From: JAHECW01 sp964641415
GTDB taxonomy: Bacteria > Acidobacteriota > Thermoanaerobaculia > Thermoanaerobaculales > Sulfomarinibacteraceae
Direction: 5' to 3'
Assembly: GCA_964641415.1 (NCBI GenBank)
Contig: CAZXMW010000032.1
Coordinates: 1-42,826 of the forward strand
Length of the DNA: 42,826 nucleotides
Shown: positions 8,226 to 15,769 of the stretch, piece after piece
Layout of the letters: every line of letters begins with the position of its first letter
How positions within the stretch are numbered: the first letter of the stretch is position 1
Position numbers and translations under genes: made by a program
The notes under the pieces: generated by a model
Database searches by the model: none
What the model was told of the DNA's origin: nothing
What the model saw: only the letters and a program-made list of their open reading frames with translations

Positions 8226-8282
8226 AATGGCCGATCATCCAACAGCGCCGCAGACGGTCCGAACCACGAAAGGAAGGCCCCC

Positions 8283-9359
8283 ATGCGCGACCGGCGAAAC
8301 GTCCCCACACTCTCCGACCGACCTGTGCCGACGCGGTTGACCGCGAGTCGGTCCCTCCTCCTTCGCCTCCTGCGACTCGGCATCGCCGTGTCGCTGGTCG
8401 CAGCGACAGCGGCGGCCTCGGCCGCCGAAACAGGGCACCTCAGACTCGGCGCCGACGAGTGGCCGCCGTTCACCGCCGGACCCGGCGCCGAGCGGGCGGC
8501 CCTCGACCTGGTCCACGCCGCCCTCGACCGGGCCGAGATCGCCGCCGAGACCACGATCTCGGAATGGAAAGCGGTTCAGGAGGGAATCCGCCGCGGCGAT
8601 CTCGACGGCAGCCCGGCCATGTGGCGCAGCAACCGGCGGCAGCAGGAGCTCGTGTTTTCGCAGCCGTACCTTGAAAACCGCCTCGTGCTGGTGGGACTCA
8701 GCGGCAGCGACGTATCGGCCCGGCGGCTGACCGAACTCGCCGGTAGACGGGTGGCCGTGGTCGGCAATCACGCCTACGGCGACGTTGTGGATGCGGCAGT
8801 GGGCGTGCTCTTCGTCGGCGCCCGCGACGACCAGGACAGCCTCGACCGGCTGATCGCCGGCGAGGTCGACTTCATGCTCGTCGACGAGCTGGTGGTCCGC
8901 CATCTGCTCGACTTCCAGCCCGAAGAGGTCGAGGCCAACCTGGAGATCGGCATGGCGCCGTTGGCCAAACGGCCCCTGCACCTCGCGCTTCGGCGGGACG
9001 TCGCCGGCGCCGAACGGATCATCGCCGCCTTCGACCGCGAGATCCGCGCCATGCAGGGCGACGGCAGCTACGCCGAGATCCTGAACGTCGGCTGTATCCG
9101 CGTCGACGTCGACGGCGACGGGCTCTATGAGCTCGTGCCGTTCGGAGAAACGGTCGACGAAGCACTGCCGGGCAGGGTCTACGACGTGTTCGGCAAGCCG
9201 GTCGACGAGACGCCGCCGGAAAAGCAGCGGATCGTCATCCGGGGTTCCATCTACGAGGGCTGGGACGCGATCCCCGAGCACTTCAAGGCCCAGGGCCCCG
9301 CCGGCATCATGGACGCCACCTTCAAGCACGGCACGACCGTGATGACCCTGAAGTTCTGA
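8283..9359 (+). CDS. Periplasmic solute-binding protein (SBP family 3)
   Basis: The 358-residue secreted protein has an Arg-rich N-terminus and hydrophobic core, with the signal ending near A-S-A-A-E (about 47). It then shows the family 3 pattern: L-R-L-G-A-D-E-W-P-P-F-T-A, D-L-V-H-A-A-L-D-R, W-R-S-N-R-R-Q-Q-E-L-V-F-S-Q-P-Y, G-R-R-V-A-V-V-G-N-H-A-Y-G, and I-A-G-E-V-D-F-M-L-V-D-E. About 80 C-terminal residues after the two lobes are extra, with C-I-R-V-D-V-D-G-D-G. No permease or ATPase follows, so it may be an orphan sensor-type binding protein. It begins 57 nt after the deiodinase-like gene with AAAGGA near the start, so the two may be co-transcribed. The ligand is unknown. Confidence 0.75.
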   Translation: MRDRRNVPTLSDRPVPTRLTASRSLLLRLLRLGIAVSLVAATAAASAAETGHLRLGADEWPPFTAGPGAERAALDLVHAALDRAEIAAETTISEWKAVQEGIRRGDLDGSPAMWRSNRRQQELVFSQPYLENRLVLVGLSGSDVSARRLTELAGRRVAVVGNHAYGDVVDAAVGVLFVGARDDQDSLDRLIAGEVDFMLVDELVVRHLLDFQPEEVEANLEIGMAPLAKRPLHLALRRDVAGAERIIAAFDREIRAMQGDGSYAEILNVGCIRVDVDGDGLYELVPFGETVDEALPGRVYDVFGKPVDETPPEKQRIVIRGSIYEGWDAIPEHFKAQGPAGIMDATFKHGTTVMTLKF

Positions 9360-9399
9360 GTCGTTGCGTCAAGGCCCTGCGGGTGCCAGTTCAGACGAT

Positions 9400-9714
9400 T
9401 CAGACGATCTTGCTTCGTTCACGGCAGGCTTCCGACAGCTTTGCGTCCAACTCGTCGAGGAGTTCGGCGAACTCTGGATTCGTCGATCTTCTGTCCACGC
9501 CTGATCAGGCCCAGCGACTGACGACGTCCGGATGTTTGCCCAAAGCTTTCCCGAAGTATCCGGATCGCTGCTCCCACCGCTCGATTCCAAGGGTCGCCCC
9601 CATCTGACGCAGCTTCGTCGTTTCCCGGTCCCTGGCGTTTCCGGACAATGTATCCGGGAGGTTCCCGAGGCGTATGGGCGCCAAGCCCGCAGTTCCGTAG
9701 TTGTTGGTCGGCAC
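9400..9714 (-). pseudogene. Broken conserved ORF, possibly mobile-element derived
   Basis: From a GTG at 9714 a protein-like sequence reads P-T-N-N-Y-G-T-A-G-L-A-P, then L-G-N-L-P-D-T-L-S-G-N-A-R-D-R, then R-W-E-Q-R-S-G-Y-F. It meets TGA at 9505-9507 and goes on in the same frame with S-T-N-P-E-F-A-E-L-L-D-E-L-D-A-K-L-S to TGA at 9400-9402. A TAG lies in frame just upstream as well (9730-9732). Two or more in-frame stops argue for a decayed gene, and no SECIS-like hairpin follows the internal TGA. I do not recognise the family with certainty. Confidence 0.4.
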
Positions 9715-9925
9715 AGCGTTTCTGCGGACCTAGCACCCATTGAGACGCGGCACAAACCGCCCTCGACAAACACCCTCAGGTCGCGCGGCAACCGATCCCC
9801 CGCAACCCGGACCTACCCAACTTTGTTCACTTTGTTTTCTCCACCGATGCGAGGAGGGCGACCACCACGCATGCGACATTTCCTTGACCCGACGCAATTT
9901 TCGGGGCGTCAACGCGAGCCGTCGC

Positions 9926-10004
9926 AACCACAAAGGCGCCAAGAGGAACATCGGGTTTTCTCTTCGTGAAGGTCTTTGTGCCTCGTTGTCTTCGTGGTTC
10001 AACT
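9926..10004. repeat. AACCACAAAGG/TTCGTGGTT imperfect inverted element
   Basis: AACCACAAAGGCGCCAAGAG near 9928 is mirrored by CTTTGTGCCTCGTTGTCTTCGTGGTT ending near 10003, with a T-rich centre between. The arms can fold into an imperfect hairpin. Elements of this look (accac-gaag / cttc-gtggt) are common between genes of many environmental bacteria. Only one copy was seen in this window. Confidence 0.4.
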
Positions 10005-10117
10005 ACGAGCGGGTGGGTTTCGACGACCTGCAGGCCGTTCAACCCAGGAAGCGGCAGCCGAGGACCGGCGACTGCGCATCTTGACCTCGGCCAGATGGCA
10101 TCCGACCGACAAACAAA

Positions 10118-10146
10118 GGCCCGGAGAGGAGCACCTCTCCGGAGCC
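10118..10146 (-). terminator. Rho-independent terminator of the ferritin-like gene
   Basis: CCGGAGAGG (10121-10129) and CCTCTCCGG (10134-10142) form a perfect 9-bp stem with loop AGCA. GGC/GCC on the outside extends it with one bulge. On the minus strand it is followed by GCCTTTGTTTG. It starts about 25 bases after the ferritin-like stop. Confidence 0.75.
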
Positions 10147-10170
10147 GAAAAAACTCGCCGGCTTCGGACT

Positions 10171-10644
10171 TCAGCCGAGGCGACCGGCCTCCACCTCTTT
10201 GAGGAAGCCCTTGAACTCGCGGCGGTGCCCCTCCTCGTCGCCAAGCGCGGTGATCGCCAGGTCCTCGGTCGCGGGGTCGAAACCGCTCGCGAGCCCAATA
10301 ATTTTCTTGTACTGGGCGATCGCACCGTCCTCGGCCTCGATGACTCCCTTGATCACCGTCTCGATGTCGGTGGAGTCCTCGGGGCTTTGCATGAAGCTCT
10401 GCTCCATCGTGAGCTGCAGCGAACCCGGCACCACGCCGCCGATGGTCTTGATGCGGTTGGCAATGAGCTGCGCGTGGCCGATCTCGGTCGGCACATCCGC
10501 CGCCAGCTCGTCCTTGATGTGCTTGGCCCGGACCCCGTCCAAGTTGACCGAAACCGCAATGTAGTTCATCACGGTCTCGAGCTCCATGTTGTAGGCCTTG
10601 GCGAGGGCCTTGATGATCTCGTCGTTGCGCTGTGAGTCGTCCAT
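10171..10644 (-). CDS. Ferritin-like (bacterioferritin-type) protein
   Basis: The 157-residue all-helical protein shows a ferritin-like four-helix iron site: E-L-E-T-V-M-N-Y (E21/E23), E-I-G-H-A-Q (E-xx-H), A-E-D-G-A-I-A-Q-Y, and D-E-E-G-H-R-R-E-F at the C-terminus. The length fits the bacterioferritin or ferritin-like group. There is no obvious haem-binding Met like that of Bfr, so it may be a non-haem ferritin or rubrerythrin-related oxidase. The ATG at 10644 is preceded by GGAGG. The gene stands alone and ends at a clear terminator. Iron storage or peroxide protection is inferred from the fold. Confidence 0.82.
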   Translation of the reverse strand: MDDSQRNDEIIKALAKAYNMELETVMNYIAVSVNLDGVRAKHIKDELAADVPTEIGHAQLIANRIKTIGGVVPGSLQLTMEQSFMQSPEDSTDIETVIKGVIEAEDGAIAQYKKIIGLASGFDPATEDLAITALGDEEGHRREFKGFLKEVEAGRLG

Positions 10645-11457
10645 TTCTTGATCCTCCAGTTATTTGTGTTCGGGCCCGGAAACCGACCCGATACACGTAA
10701 CGAAACGATTCCCGGCAGCGGAGAATTTCGTCTCATCCGGAACGGAATGCAGGTCGATGATCTGGCTCCCAGGCCCCACGACTTTTGCAGAAGAAGCATC
10801 GCTGTGGACTCTTCGAGAAAATCCCCACACGACGAAACGCCGAGCTCCGGGCACAGGGAAACGAAGTCCCGACCCTCCCGCCAGATCACAGCGGTCAGGT
10901 CGAGAAACTCCTCGGTTCGCTTTGTGTGCCCCGGCGTCAGGGGCGCCTCTCTGCCTTTTCCCCGGCGGCCACGCGAAACGTTTCTGTAGCAGGCGAAGTT
11001 GCGAAAATACTCGACCCACCAACGGGCATGCGGCAGCCGCCCTTTCCGGAAAACCACTCCTGTGCGCGGGAAGCGACTTCGAACAAGCCGACCTGGAGCT
11101 GGCCTGAGGCGTTCCGTTAGAAACGGTTCCCGGGTTCAGGGGGAACCTCTCAGAGAGTTTTTCCCGGCATCGTAACGAGATTCCAATAGGGATTTCCTTT
11201 GACCCAGGCCTCGCTTTCGCCATTTCGGGGTGACGAAGTCCCCACATGACCGACCGGCGCGGATGCTGACCCCTGGCGAAGCTCCTCCCGCGACCGGGCA
11301 GATCACTCCCTAGTTCCCGTCCGGAAACGGCGCTTTTTGGCAATCTCGGCGTCAGATGACGAATTTCCTTGTGCGGCGTACAGAAGTACGCCTCCGCGTA
11401 CATTCTGATCTTCCTTGACCTTGCACAAAAACCCCTCGTTTCCGAATCGAGAACTGC
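10645..11457. other. Intergenic region with HicB remnant and inverted repeats
   Basis: These 813 bases hold the ferritin promoter region, a HicB-like fragment (10806-10907) and an inverted repeat pair (11312-11489). Short open frames on both strands have Arg/Ser-rich, low-quality sequence and no ribosome sites. I see no intact gene. Confidence 0.5.
10806..10907 (-). pseudogene. HicB-like antitoxin fragment
   Basis: The minus-strand frame reads L-D-L-T-A-V-I-W-R-E-G, then F-V-S-L-C-P-E-L-G-V-S-S-C-G-D, then L-E-E-S. This is the core of the HicB/UPF0150 fold (xLTAVIxxEGxxYVAxCPELxVxSxGxTxEEA). After E-E-S the sequence no longer resembles HicB, no start precedes it and no HicA gene adjoins. It is a remnant of a toxin-antitoxin locus. 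Confidence 0.5.
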
Positions 11458-11489
11458 TCAGTCCCCATCGGAGTTTCCGGATGGGAACT
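11312..11489. repeat. Inverted repeat pair around 144 bp
   Basis: AGTTCCCGTCCGGAAAC (11312-11328) recurs inverted as GTTTCCGGATGGGAACT (11473-11489), with one mismatch in 17. CCCTAG/CTAGG flanks both arms, giving the look of the ends of a small non-autonomous element. The right arm lies inside the last codons of the Fe-S protein gene, which ends at 11458. Confidence 0.5.
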
Positions 11490-12621
11490 CCCTAGGTCGT
11501 CGGTCGCCCAACACGTCCTCGCGGCCGCCTTCGAGGTTTCTCCACCTGCGGCCGTAGATCAGGTCGTCGCACCACAGCGCGAATGAGTGACACCACTCGA
11601 AGCGCCGGATTGCGGCTCGCACGAGGTTGTGGAACCAGTTGCTCCTGTGGGAAAAGGGACACACCGCCATGCAAACGCCGCAGTCGGTCCCGGTCACCCG
11701 CCAGTAGCCGTAGCAGCGCTCGACGTGGGTCGGCCACTTCCACACCCCGCGCACCCGTTCCTTGCCGCCGGTCGCGAGAGCGCCCGACGGGCAGTTGTCG
11801 GCGCACTTCCTGCACAGCGCGCAGAAGTGGTTGGCGCCGAGCGACACCGGCGCGTCGGCCGGCAGCGGCAGGTCCGTGGTGACCGCCCCGATCCGCACCC
11901 GGCTGCCGAAGCCCTCGGCGATGAGGATGTTGTTGCGGCCGAGCTCGCCGAGCCCGGCGGTTACCGCGAGCGGCGGCAGGATGACGTCGTAGCTGGCGTC
12001 GAAGTGGGCCTTCGCCCAGTGGCCGCAGGCCTCGAGCACGGTTGCCGCCGTCTTCGCGATTGAGGCGGCGCGCCGGTACTGCCGCGCCGACTCGAGGGTC
12101 GCCTCGACCCTCGGCGAGCGCTGCATGGCGTCGAAGTCCATCTCGACCAGAAAGACGATCGCCGTCCGGTGCTGACGGTGGATCTCGACGGGACGGCCGT
12201 AGTCGCGGTCGTGCCGGCCCTTCGCCGAGTACACGAATGCCTCCTCGAGGCGGGCGAAGCCGACCGCCGCCGCTCCGAGCGAGCGCACCATGGCGCGGAT
12301 CAGCTCGCCCGGATCGGCGGCGGCGTCGAGACGGCCCCGCCACTGCGCCACCGCGGCTCGGTCGGCGACGGTGTCGGCGACCTCGTCGAAGAGCCGGTCG
12401 GCCGCCGGCGACAGCTCGGGGTCGAAGAAGCGCCCGCCCGGCTGCAGCAGGCCCGGCATCCGCCGCAGCCGGTCGTCGACCGCCCGCAGCTCGGGCCTGC
12501 GGGCGTAGTACTCCTCGTAGGCCGGCGTGCCCTCCCGGCGCGCCGCCCGCGCGAACATTGTGTCGCGCTCGTCGAAGCGCGCGTCGGGCAGAGGGAGGTC
12601 GGCGCCCCTGTTGTCAGTCAC
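11458..12621 (-). CDS. Reductive dehalogenase-like iron-sulfur protein
   Basis: The 387-residue protein has a C-terminal pair of 4Fe-4S motifs: C-A-L-C-R-K-C-A-D-N-C-P and C-G-V-C-M-A-V-C-P. The preceding region (residues about 100-260) resembles the cobalamin-binding, nitroreductase-like part of reductive dehalogenases and QueG, with L-A-V-T-A-G-L-G-E-L-G-R-N-N and I-G-A-V-T-T-D-L-P. There is no twin-arginine signal and no neighbouring anchor gene (RdhB), so it is probably cytoplasmic and not a respiratory dehalogenase. The last ten residues are encoded by an inverted-repeat arm and may not be original. The start at 12621 is the first Met and lacks a strong ribosome site. The reaction and substrate are unknown. 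Confidence 0.72.
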   Translation of the reverse strand: MTDNRGADLPLPDARFDERDTMFARAARREGTPAYEEYYARRPELRAVDDRLRRMPGLLQPGGRFFDPELSPAADRLFDEVADTVADRAAVAQWRGRLDAAADPGELIRAMVRSLGAAAVGFARLEEAFVYSAKGRHDRDYGRPVEIHRQHRTAIVFLVEMDFDAMQRSPRVEATLESARQYRRAASIAKTAATVLEACGHWAKAHFDASYDVILPPLAVTAGLGELGRNNILIAEGFGSRVRIGAVTTDLPLPADAPVSLGANHFCALCRKCADNCPSGALATGGKERVRGVWKWPTHVERCYGYWRVTGTDCGVCMAVCPFSHRSNWFHNLVRAAIRRFEWCHSFALWCDDLIYGRRWRNLEGGREDVLGDRRPREFPSGNSDGD

Positions 12622-12686
12622 GGGCTCAGTCTAACCCGCCCTTCTCACCGGCCATCTGTTGCGGCCGGCGATGCACGGCGCCCGGC

Positions 12687-13124
12687 TCAACGGCCGAGCC
12701 GAGGCAGGAGCTCGCCCCGGCCGTGCAGTGCCATGACGTCCTGGAGCCCGCCCAAAAGCTGGTCGCCGGCGAAGATCATAGGCACCGTCCGAAAACCCCG
12801 ATTCTCGTCGGACCTTCGCTGCCGCAGGGCCTCTGCCGCCCCGGCCGTTCCAGCACCAGGATCTCTCCGCGAGCGTAGACCGGGCCGACCGCGAGCCGCA
12901 GGCTCGGGATCGCGAACAGCTCGGACGGGACCCCGATTTCGGCCAGGTAGAGCTTGCCGTCGTGCTGCCGCCCGCCGTCGGCCCGCGTTCTCCATCATCT
13001 GGACGAGCCCAATGCGAAAATCCTCGACCATCGCCCGGTCGACCTCGATCATCTGCTCGGCGCTGAGCCACGGGGCGGCGGCACCCGGATCGGGGAACCT
13101 CGTTCTCAGCCTTCGGCAGGGCAA
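12687..13124 (-). pseudogene. Degraded YjeF_N (NAD(P)HX epimerase) and glutaredoxin fragments
   Basis: From about 13124 one frame reads W-L-S-A-E-Q-M-I-E-V-D-R-A-M-V-E-D, then G-L-V-Q-M-M-E-N-A-G-R, the start of YjeF N-terminal domains. The frame then shifts: a second frame gives L-Y-L-A-E-I-G-V-P-S-E-L and A-V-G-P-V-Y-A-R-G-E-I-L-V-L-E, the end of the same domain. About 130-150 residues between them, including the P-N-Y-G part, are missing. After another frame change the text becomes R-T-V-P-M-I-F-A-G-D-Q-L-L-G-G-L-Q-D-V-M-A-L, like the C-terminal half of a glutaredoxin without its redox Cys. It is a deletion-scarred pseudogene of two ancestral genes, just after the radical SAM gene on the same strand. 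Confidence 0.6.
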
Positions 13125-13137
13125 CGCGATTGGAGGG

Positions 13138-14172
13138 TCATTCCGCGAATGCGGACCGTCTGTAGAACGCGGACGGGCCGTCGAGCACCTGCCACTCGGC
13201 CTCGGCGAGCACCTCTCGGCACCGGGCGACGGTCATCCCCCGCCCCTCCTCGGTGCGCTCGCTGGTGTCGCGCGGGTTGCCCCCGACCTCGGCCCACAGG
13301 AGGTTGGCGCCGGCGCAGGCCCCGAGGGCGTTGGGCTCGTGGGTGCAGTTGCCCGCGACCTCGAGCGGCAGCACGAGCCGGGTCACGGCCAGGATGTGCG
13401 CCATCCGCGCCTCGCTGACCGCGCCGTGAACCGCCAGCTCGGTACCGGGAATGGCGATCCGTCGGGCTGCGCCGGAGTAGACCGGCCGTGCGTCGCGGGT
13501 GATCAGGAGCTTCTCGATCAGCTCGTTCGTGGTGTGCTCGGGCCCCACCGGCTCGAGGCAGGTGCCGAGCGACAGACCGGCCTCGCGCGCCGCTGCGAAG
13601 GTCTCGAGCCGCTTGGCCGCCGGGATCCGGGTCACCTCGCCCTCTCCGAGGCGCACAGCGTGGTAGATGCCGTCGCACCCTGCCGCCCTCAGCTGCACCG
13701 CTTCGTCGGCCGAAAAGTCGCCGACATTGGCGACCAGGAGTGTCTCCGGTCGGAGGGCCTCGCGCACGGCGGCGATTCGGTCGACGAAGCGGTCGAAGGG
13801 ATAGACCCCCGTGGCCATGACGAACACGGCGTTCGCGCCGTCGGCTTCGAACTGCCGGCAGCTCGAGACGACGTAGTCGAGCGGCGCCTCGTGCTGCTCG
13901 TCGAAGACGTGGTTGCAGGCGGCGAAGGCGCAGAACAGGCAGTTGCGCGGGCACGGGCCGACGTTGACGGCGACCTGGCCGTGGACCTCGGCCCGACCTC
14001 GGCAGGCCGCCTCGGAGAACCGGCGCGCCTCCGCCTGCAGGAGCGCCGACTCGGGCGAGAAGAGCGGCACCTCGAGCAGGGCCGCGATCTGTTCCGGGTC
14101 GGCGACGGGCTGTCCGCCGGCGGCCGCTTCGACAACATCTTCAACGAGTGTTCGGCTCGCAGTCAGCGACAT
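13138..14172 (-). CDS. Radical SAM enzyme related to the BioB/HydE/PylB group
   Basis: The 344-residue protein has an iron-sulfur motif C-P-R-N-C-L-F-C (C74, C78, C81). The spacing CxxxCxxC and the surrounding G-P-C / F-A-A-C-N fit biotin-synthase-like radical SAM enzymes. Further blocks such as G-T-C-L-E-P-V-G-P-E-H-T and the C-terminal G-A-C-A-G-A-N-L-L-W-A-E-V-G-G-N-P-R-D are typical of the BATS-containing superfamily. It is not an obvious biotin synthase, because the usual biotin neighbours are absent. The start at 14172 has AAGGAG upstream. It follows the flavin disulfide reductase by 70 nt on the same strand, so a shared operon with DUF547-VTT-reductase is likely. The product is unknown. 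Confidence 0.78.
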   Translation of the reverse strand: MSLTASRTLVEDVVEAAAGGQPVADPEQIAALLEVPLFSPESALLQAEARRFSEAACRGRAEVHGQVAVNVGPCPRNCLFCAFAACNHVFDEQHEAPLDYVVSSCRQFEADGANAVFVMATGVYPFDRFVDRIAAVREALRPETLLVANVGDFSADEAVQLRAAGCDGIYHAVRLGEGEVTRIPAAKRLETFAAAREAGLSLGTCLEPVGPEHTTNELIEKLLITRDARPVYSGAARRIAIPGTELAVHGAVSEARMAHILAVTRLVLPLEVAGNCTHEPNALGACAGANLLWAEVGGNPRDTSERTEEGRGMTVARCREVLAEAEWQVLDGPSAFYRRSAFAE

Positions 14173-14242
14173 CGTGGTTCACTCCTTCTGAGAATCCGCT
14201 CGGTTCCAATTCGGCGTTCTCGTCTGATCCTCGACTGCGCTG

Positions 14243-15769
14243 TCATCGCCGCCACGAGAAGTACCTCCGGAGCAGCTTGGCCCGGCCCTCGGTGAGCCGC
14301 GTCCGGTTGTAGAGGTCGCCGGCCCTGCGGATCGCCTCGGCCTGGGTCGGGTAGGGGTGGATCACGGCGGCGAGCTTGCCGAGGCCGATCTTGCCCGCCA
14401 TGGCGGTGGTGATCTCGGAGATCATGTCGCCGGCATGTCGCGCGACCACGGTCGCGCCGAGAATCTTGTCGCCGCCCTTGGCGACATGGATCTTGACGAA
14501 GCCCTCGGTGTCGCCGTCGGTGATGGCGCGGTCGACGCCGGACATGGGCACGGTGAAGGTGTCGATCGCGACGCCGTCGCGCTCGGCCTCGTGCTCGTAG
14601 AGGCCGACGTGGGCGATCTCCGGGTCGGTGTAGGTCGACCACGGGATGACGAGCGAGCTGACCTTCTTGCGGCCCGCGAAACCGAAGAAGGCGTTCTGGA
14701 TCACCGCCCGGGCCATGAAGTCGGCGGCGTGGGTGAACTTGTACGGCGAACAGACGTCGCCGGCGGCGTAGATCCGGCGGTTCGAGGTGCGAAGAAAGTC
14801 GTCGACCTCGACGCCGGTGCGGCCGAAGCGGACCCCGGCGGCGTCGAGCCCGAGGCCGTCGACGTTGGGCGTGCGGCCGACGCCGACCAGGATCGCGTCG
14901 GCCTCGAGGGTCGCCGGCGGGCCGGCGGTCGAAAGGTGGAGGATCTTCGCGCCCCCGGCCACCTCGACCCTGTCGAGCGTGGTTCCAAGCCGGACGTCGA
15001 CCCCGTCACGCTCGAAGGCGCCGCGCAGGATCTCGACCGCGTCGGCGTCCTCGCGGGGCAGGAAGCGCTCGCCCATCTCGATGATGGTGACCCGGCTGCC
15101 GAGCCGGGCAAAGGCCTGGGCGAGCTCGCAGCCGATCGGTCCGCCGCCGAGCACGGCCAGCCGGGCCGGCAGCTCAGTCAGGTTGAAGACGGTCTCGTTG
15201 GTCAGGAAACCGGCGTCGGCGAGGCCGGGGACCGGCGGCACGGCGGCGCGCGCGCCGGTGGCGATCACCGCCCGTTCGAATCGCAGCGTCGCGCCGCCGA
15301 CCTCGATCGAGTCGGCGCCGGTGAAGCGGCCGCTGCCGAGGAACACGTCGATGCCGTACTCGTCCCGGAAGCGACGCGCCGAGTCGTGCGGGCTGATGCC
15401 GGCGCGGACCTTTCGGAGCCGCTCCATGACCGCCGGAAAGTCGACGGCGGCGTCGGCGGCGGCGCCCCCGATCCCGAAGCGGCTCGCGGCGCGGACGTCG
15501 GCGACGGCGTGGCCGGCCCGGATCAGGGTCTTGGACGGCACGCAGCCGACGTTGAGGCAGTCGCCGCCCATGAGGTGGCGCTCGACGAGCGCGACCTTGG
15601 CGCCCATCCCGGCGGCGCCGGCGGCGCTCACCAGGCCGGCGGTACCGGCGCCGACGACCACCAGGTTGTAGCGGCCGTCCGGCGTCGGGTTGACCCAGTC
15701 GGGAGGGTGGACGTTGGCGATCAGCGTGCGGTTGTGCTCGTCGAGGGGGGTGATTTCAGGCAGCGTGCT
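14243..15769 (-). CDS. FAD-dependent pyridine nucleotide-disulfide oxidoreductase (mercuric reductase-like)
   Basis: The 508-residue protein has the class I disulfide reductase layout. These are an FAD motif G-A-G-T-A-G (41-46), the redox pair in C-L-N-V-G-C-V-P-S-K (C72, C77), an NAD(P) motif L-G-G-G-P-I-G-C-E-L, A-A-G-D-V-C for the second FAD contact, and the C-terminal H-P-Y-P-T-Q-A-E dimer motif with the catalytic His. It lacks the N-terminal heavy-metal domain and the C-terminal Cys pair of true MerA. An E3 (lipoamide dehydrogenase) role is unlikely without its complexes. The GTG at 15769 is chosen for its AAGGAG, and it overlaps the VTT stop by 14 bases; a start at 15817 is possible. 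Pairing of such reductases with VTT genes is a known recurrent arrangement of unknown purpose. Confidence 0.85.
   Translation of the reverse strand, partial: STLPEITPLDEHNRTLIANVHPPDWVNPTPDGRYNLVVVGAGTAGLVSAAGAAGMGAKVALVERHLMGGDCLNVGCVPSKTLIRAGHAVADVRAASRFGIGGAAADAAVDFPAVMERLRKVRAGISPHDSARRFRDEYGIDVFLGSGRFTGADSIEVGGATLRFERAVIATGARAAVPPVPGLADAGFLTNETVFNLTELPARLAVLGGGPIGCELAQAFARLGSRVTIIEMGERFLPREDADAVEILRGAFERDGVDVRLGTTLDRVEVAGGAKILHLSTAGPPATLEADAILVGVGRTPNVDGLGLDAAGVRFGRTGVEVDDFLRTSNRRIYAAGDVCSPYKFTHAADFMARAVIQNAFFGFAGRKKVSSLVIPWSTYTDPEIAHVGLYEHEAERDGVAIDTFTVPMSGVDRAITDGDTEGFVKIHVAKGGDKILGATVVARHAGDMISEITTAMAGKIGLGKLAAVIHPYPTQAEAIRRAGDLYNRTRLTEGRAKLLRRYFSWRR

Larger units (their letters stand above)
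9360..10170 (-). other. Intergenic region with degraded ORF, repeat and terminator
   Basis: These 811 bases between the binding protein and the ferritin-like gene hold no intact gene that I can defend. They contain a broken minus-strand frame (9400-9714), a region with AACCACAAAGG-type inverted sequence (9926-10004) and the ferritin terminator (10118-10146). Composition is less GC-rich than the flanking genes, as expected for old non-coding DNA. Confidence 0.5.

Noticed and set aside
10689..10710. CGTAACGAAACG at 10695 as a further regulon promoter
   Set aside because: It points away from the ferritin-like gene, and the second block is absent at the expected distance.
11458..12621. Calling the Fe-S protein a respiratory reductive dehalogenase
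   Set aside because: There is no Tat signal and no RdhB anchor gene; only the general fold and the Fe-S motifs agree.
12169..14295. 708-codon plus-strand open frame across the radical SAM gene
   Set aside because: It is an artefact of high GC. The antisense frame encodes the Fe-S protein, the pseudogene and the radical SAM enzyme, and the plus-strand product has no recognisable domain.
14243..15769. Calling the flavoenzyme mercuric reductase (merA)
   Set aside because: The N-terminal metal domain and the C-terminal Cys pair needed for Hg(II) are absent, and no other mer gene is near.
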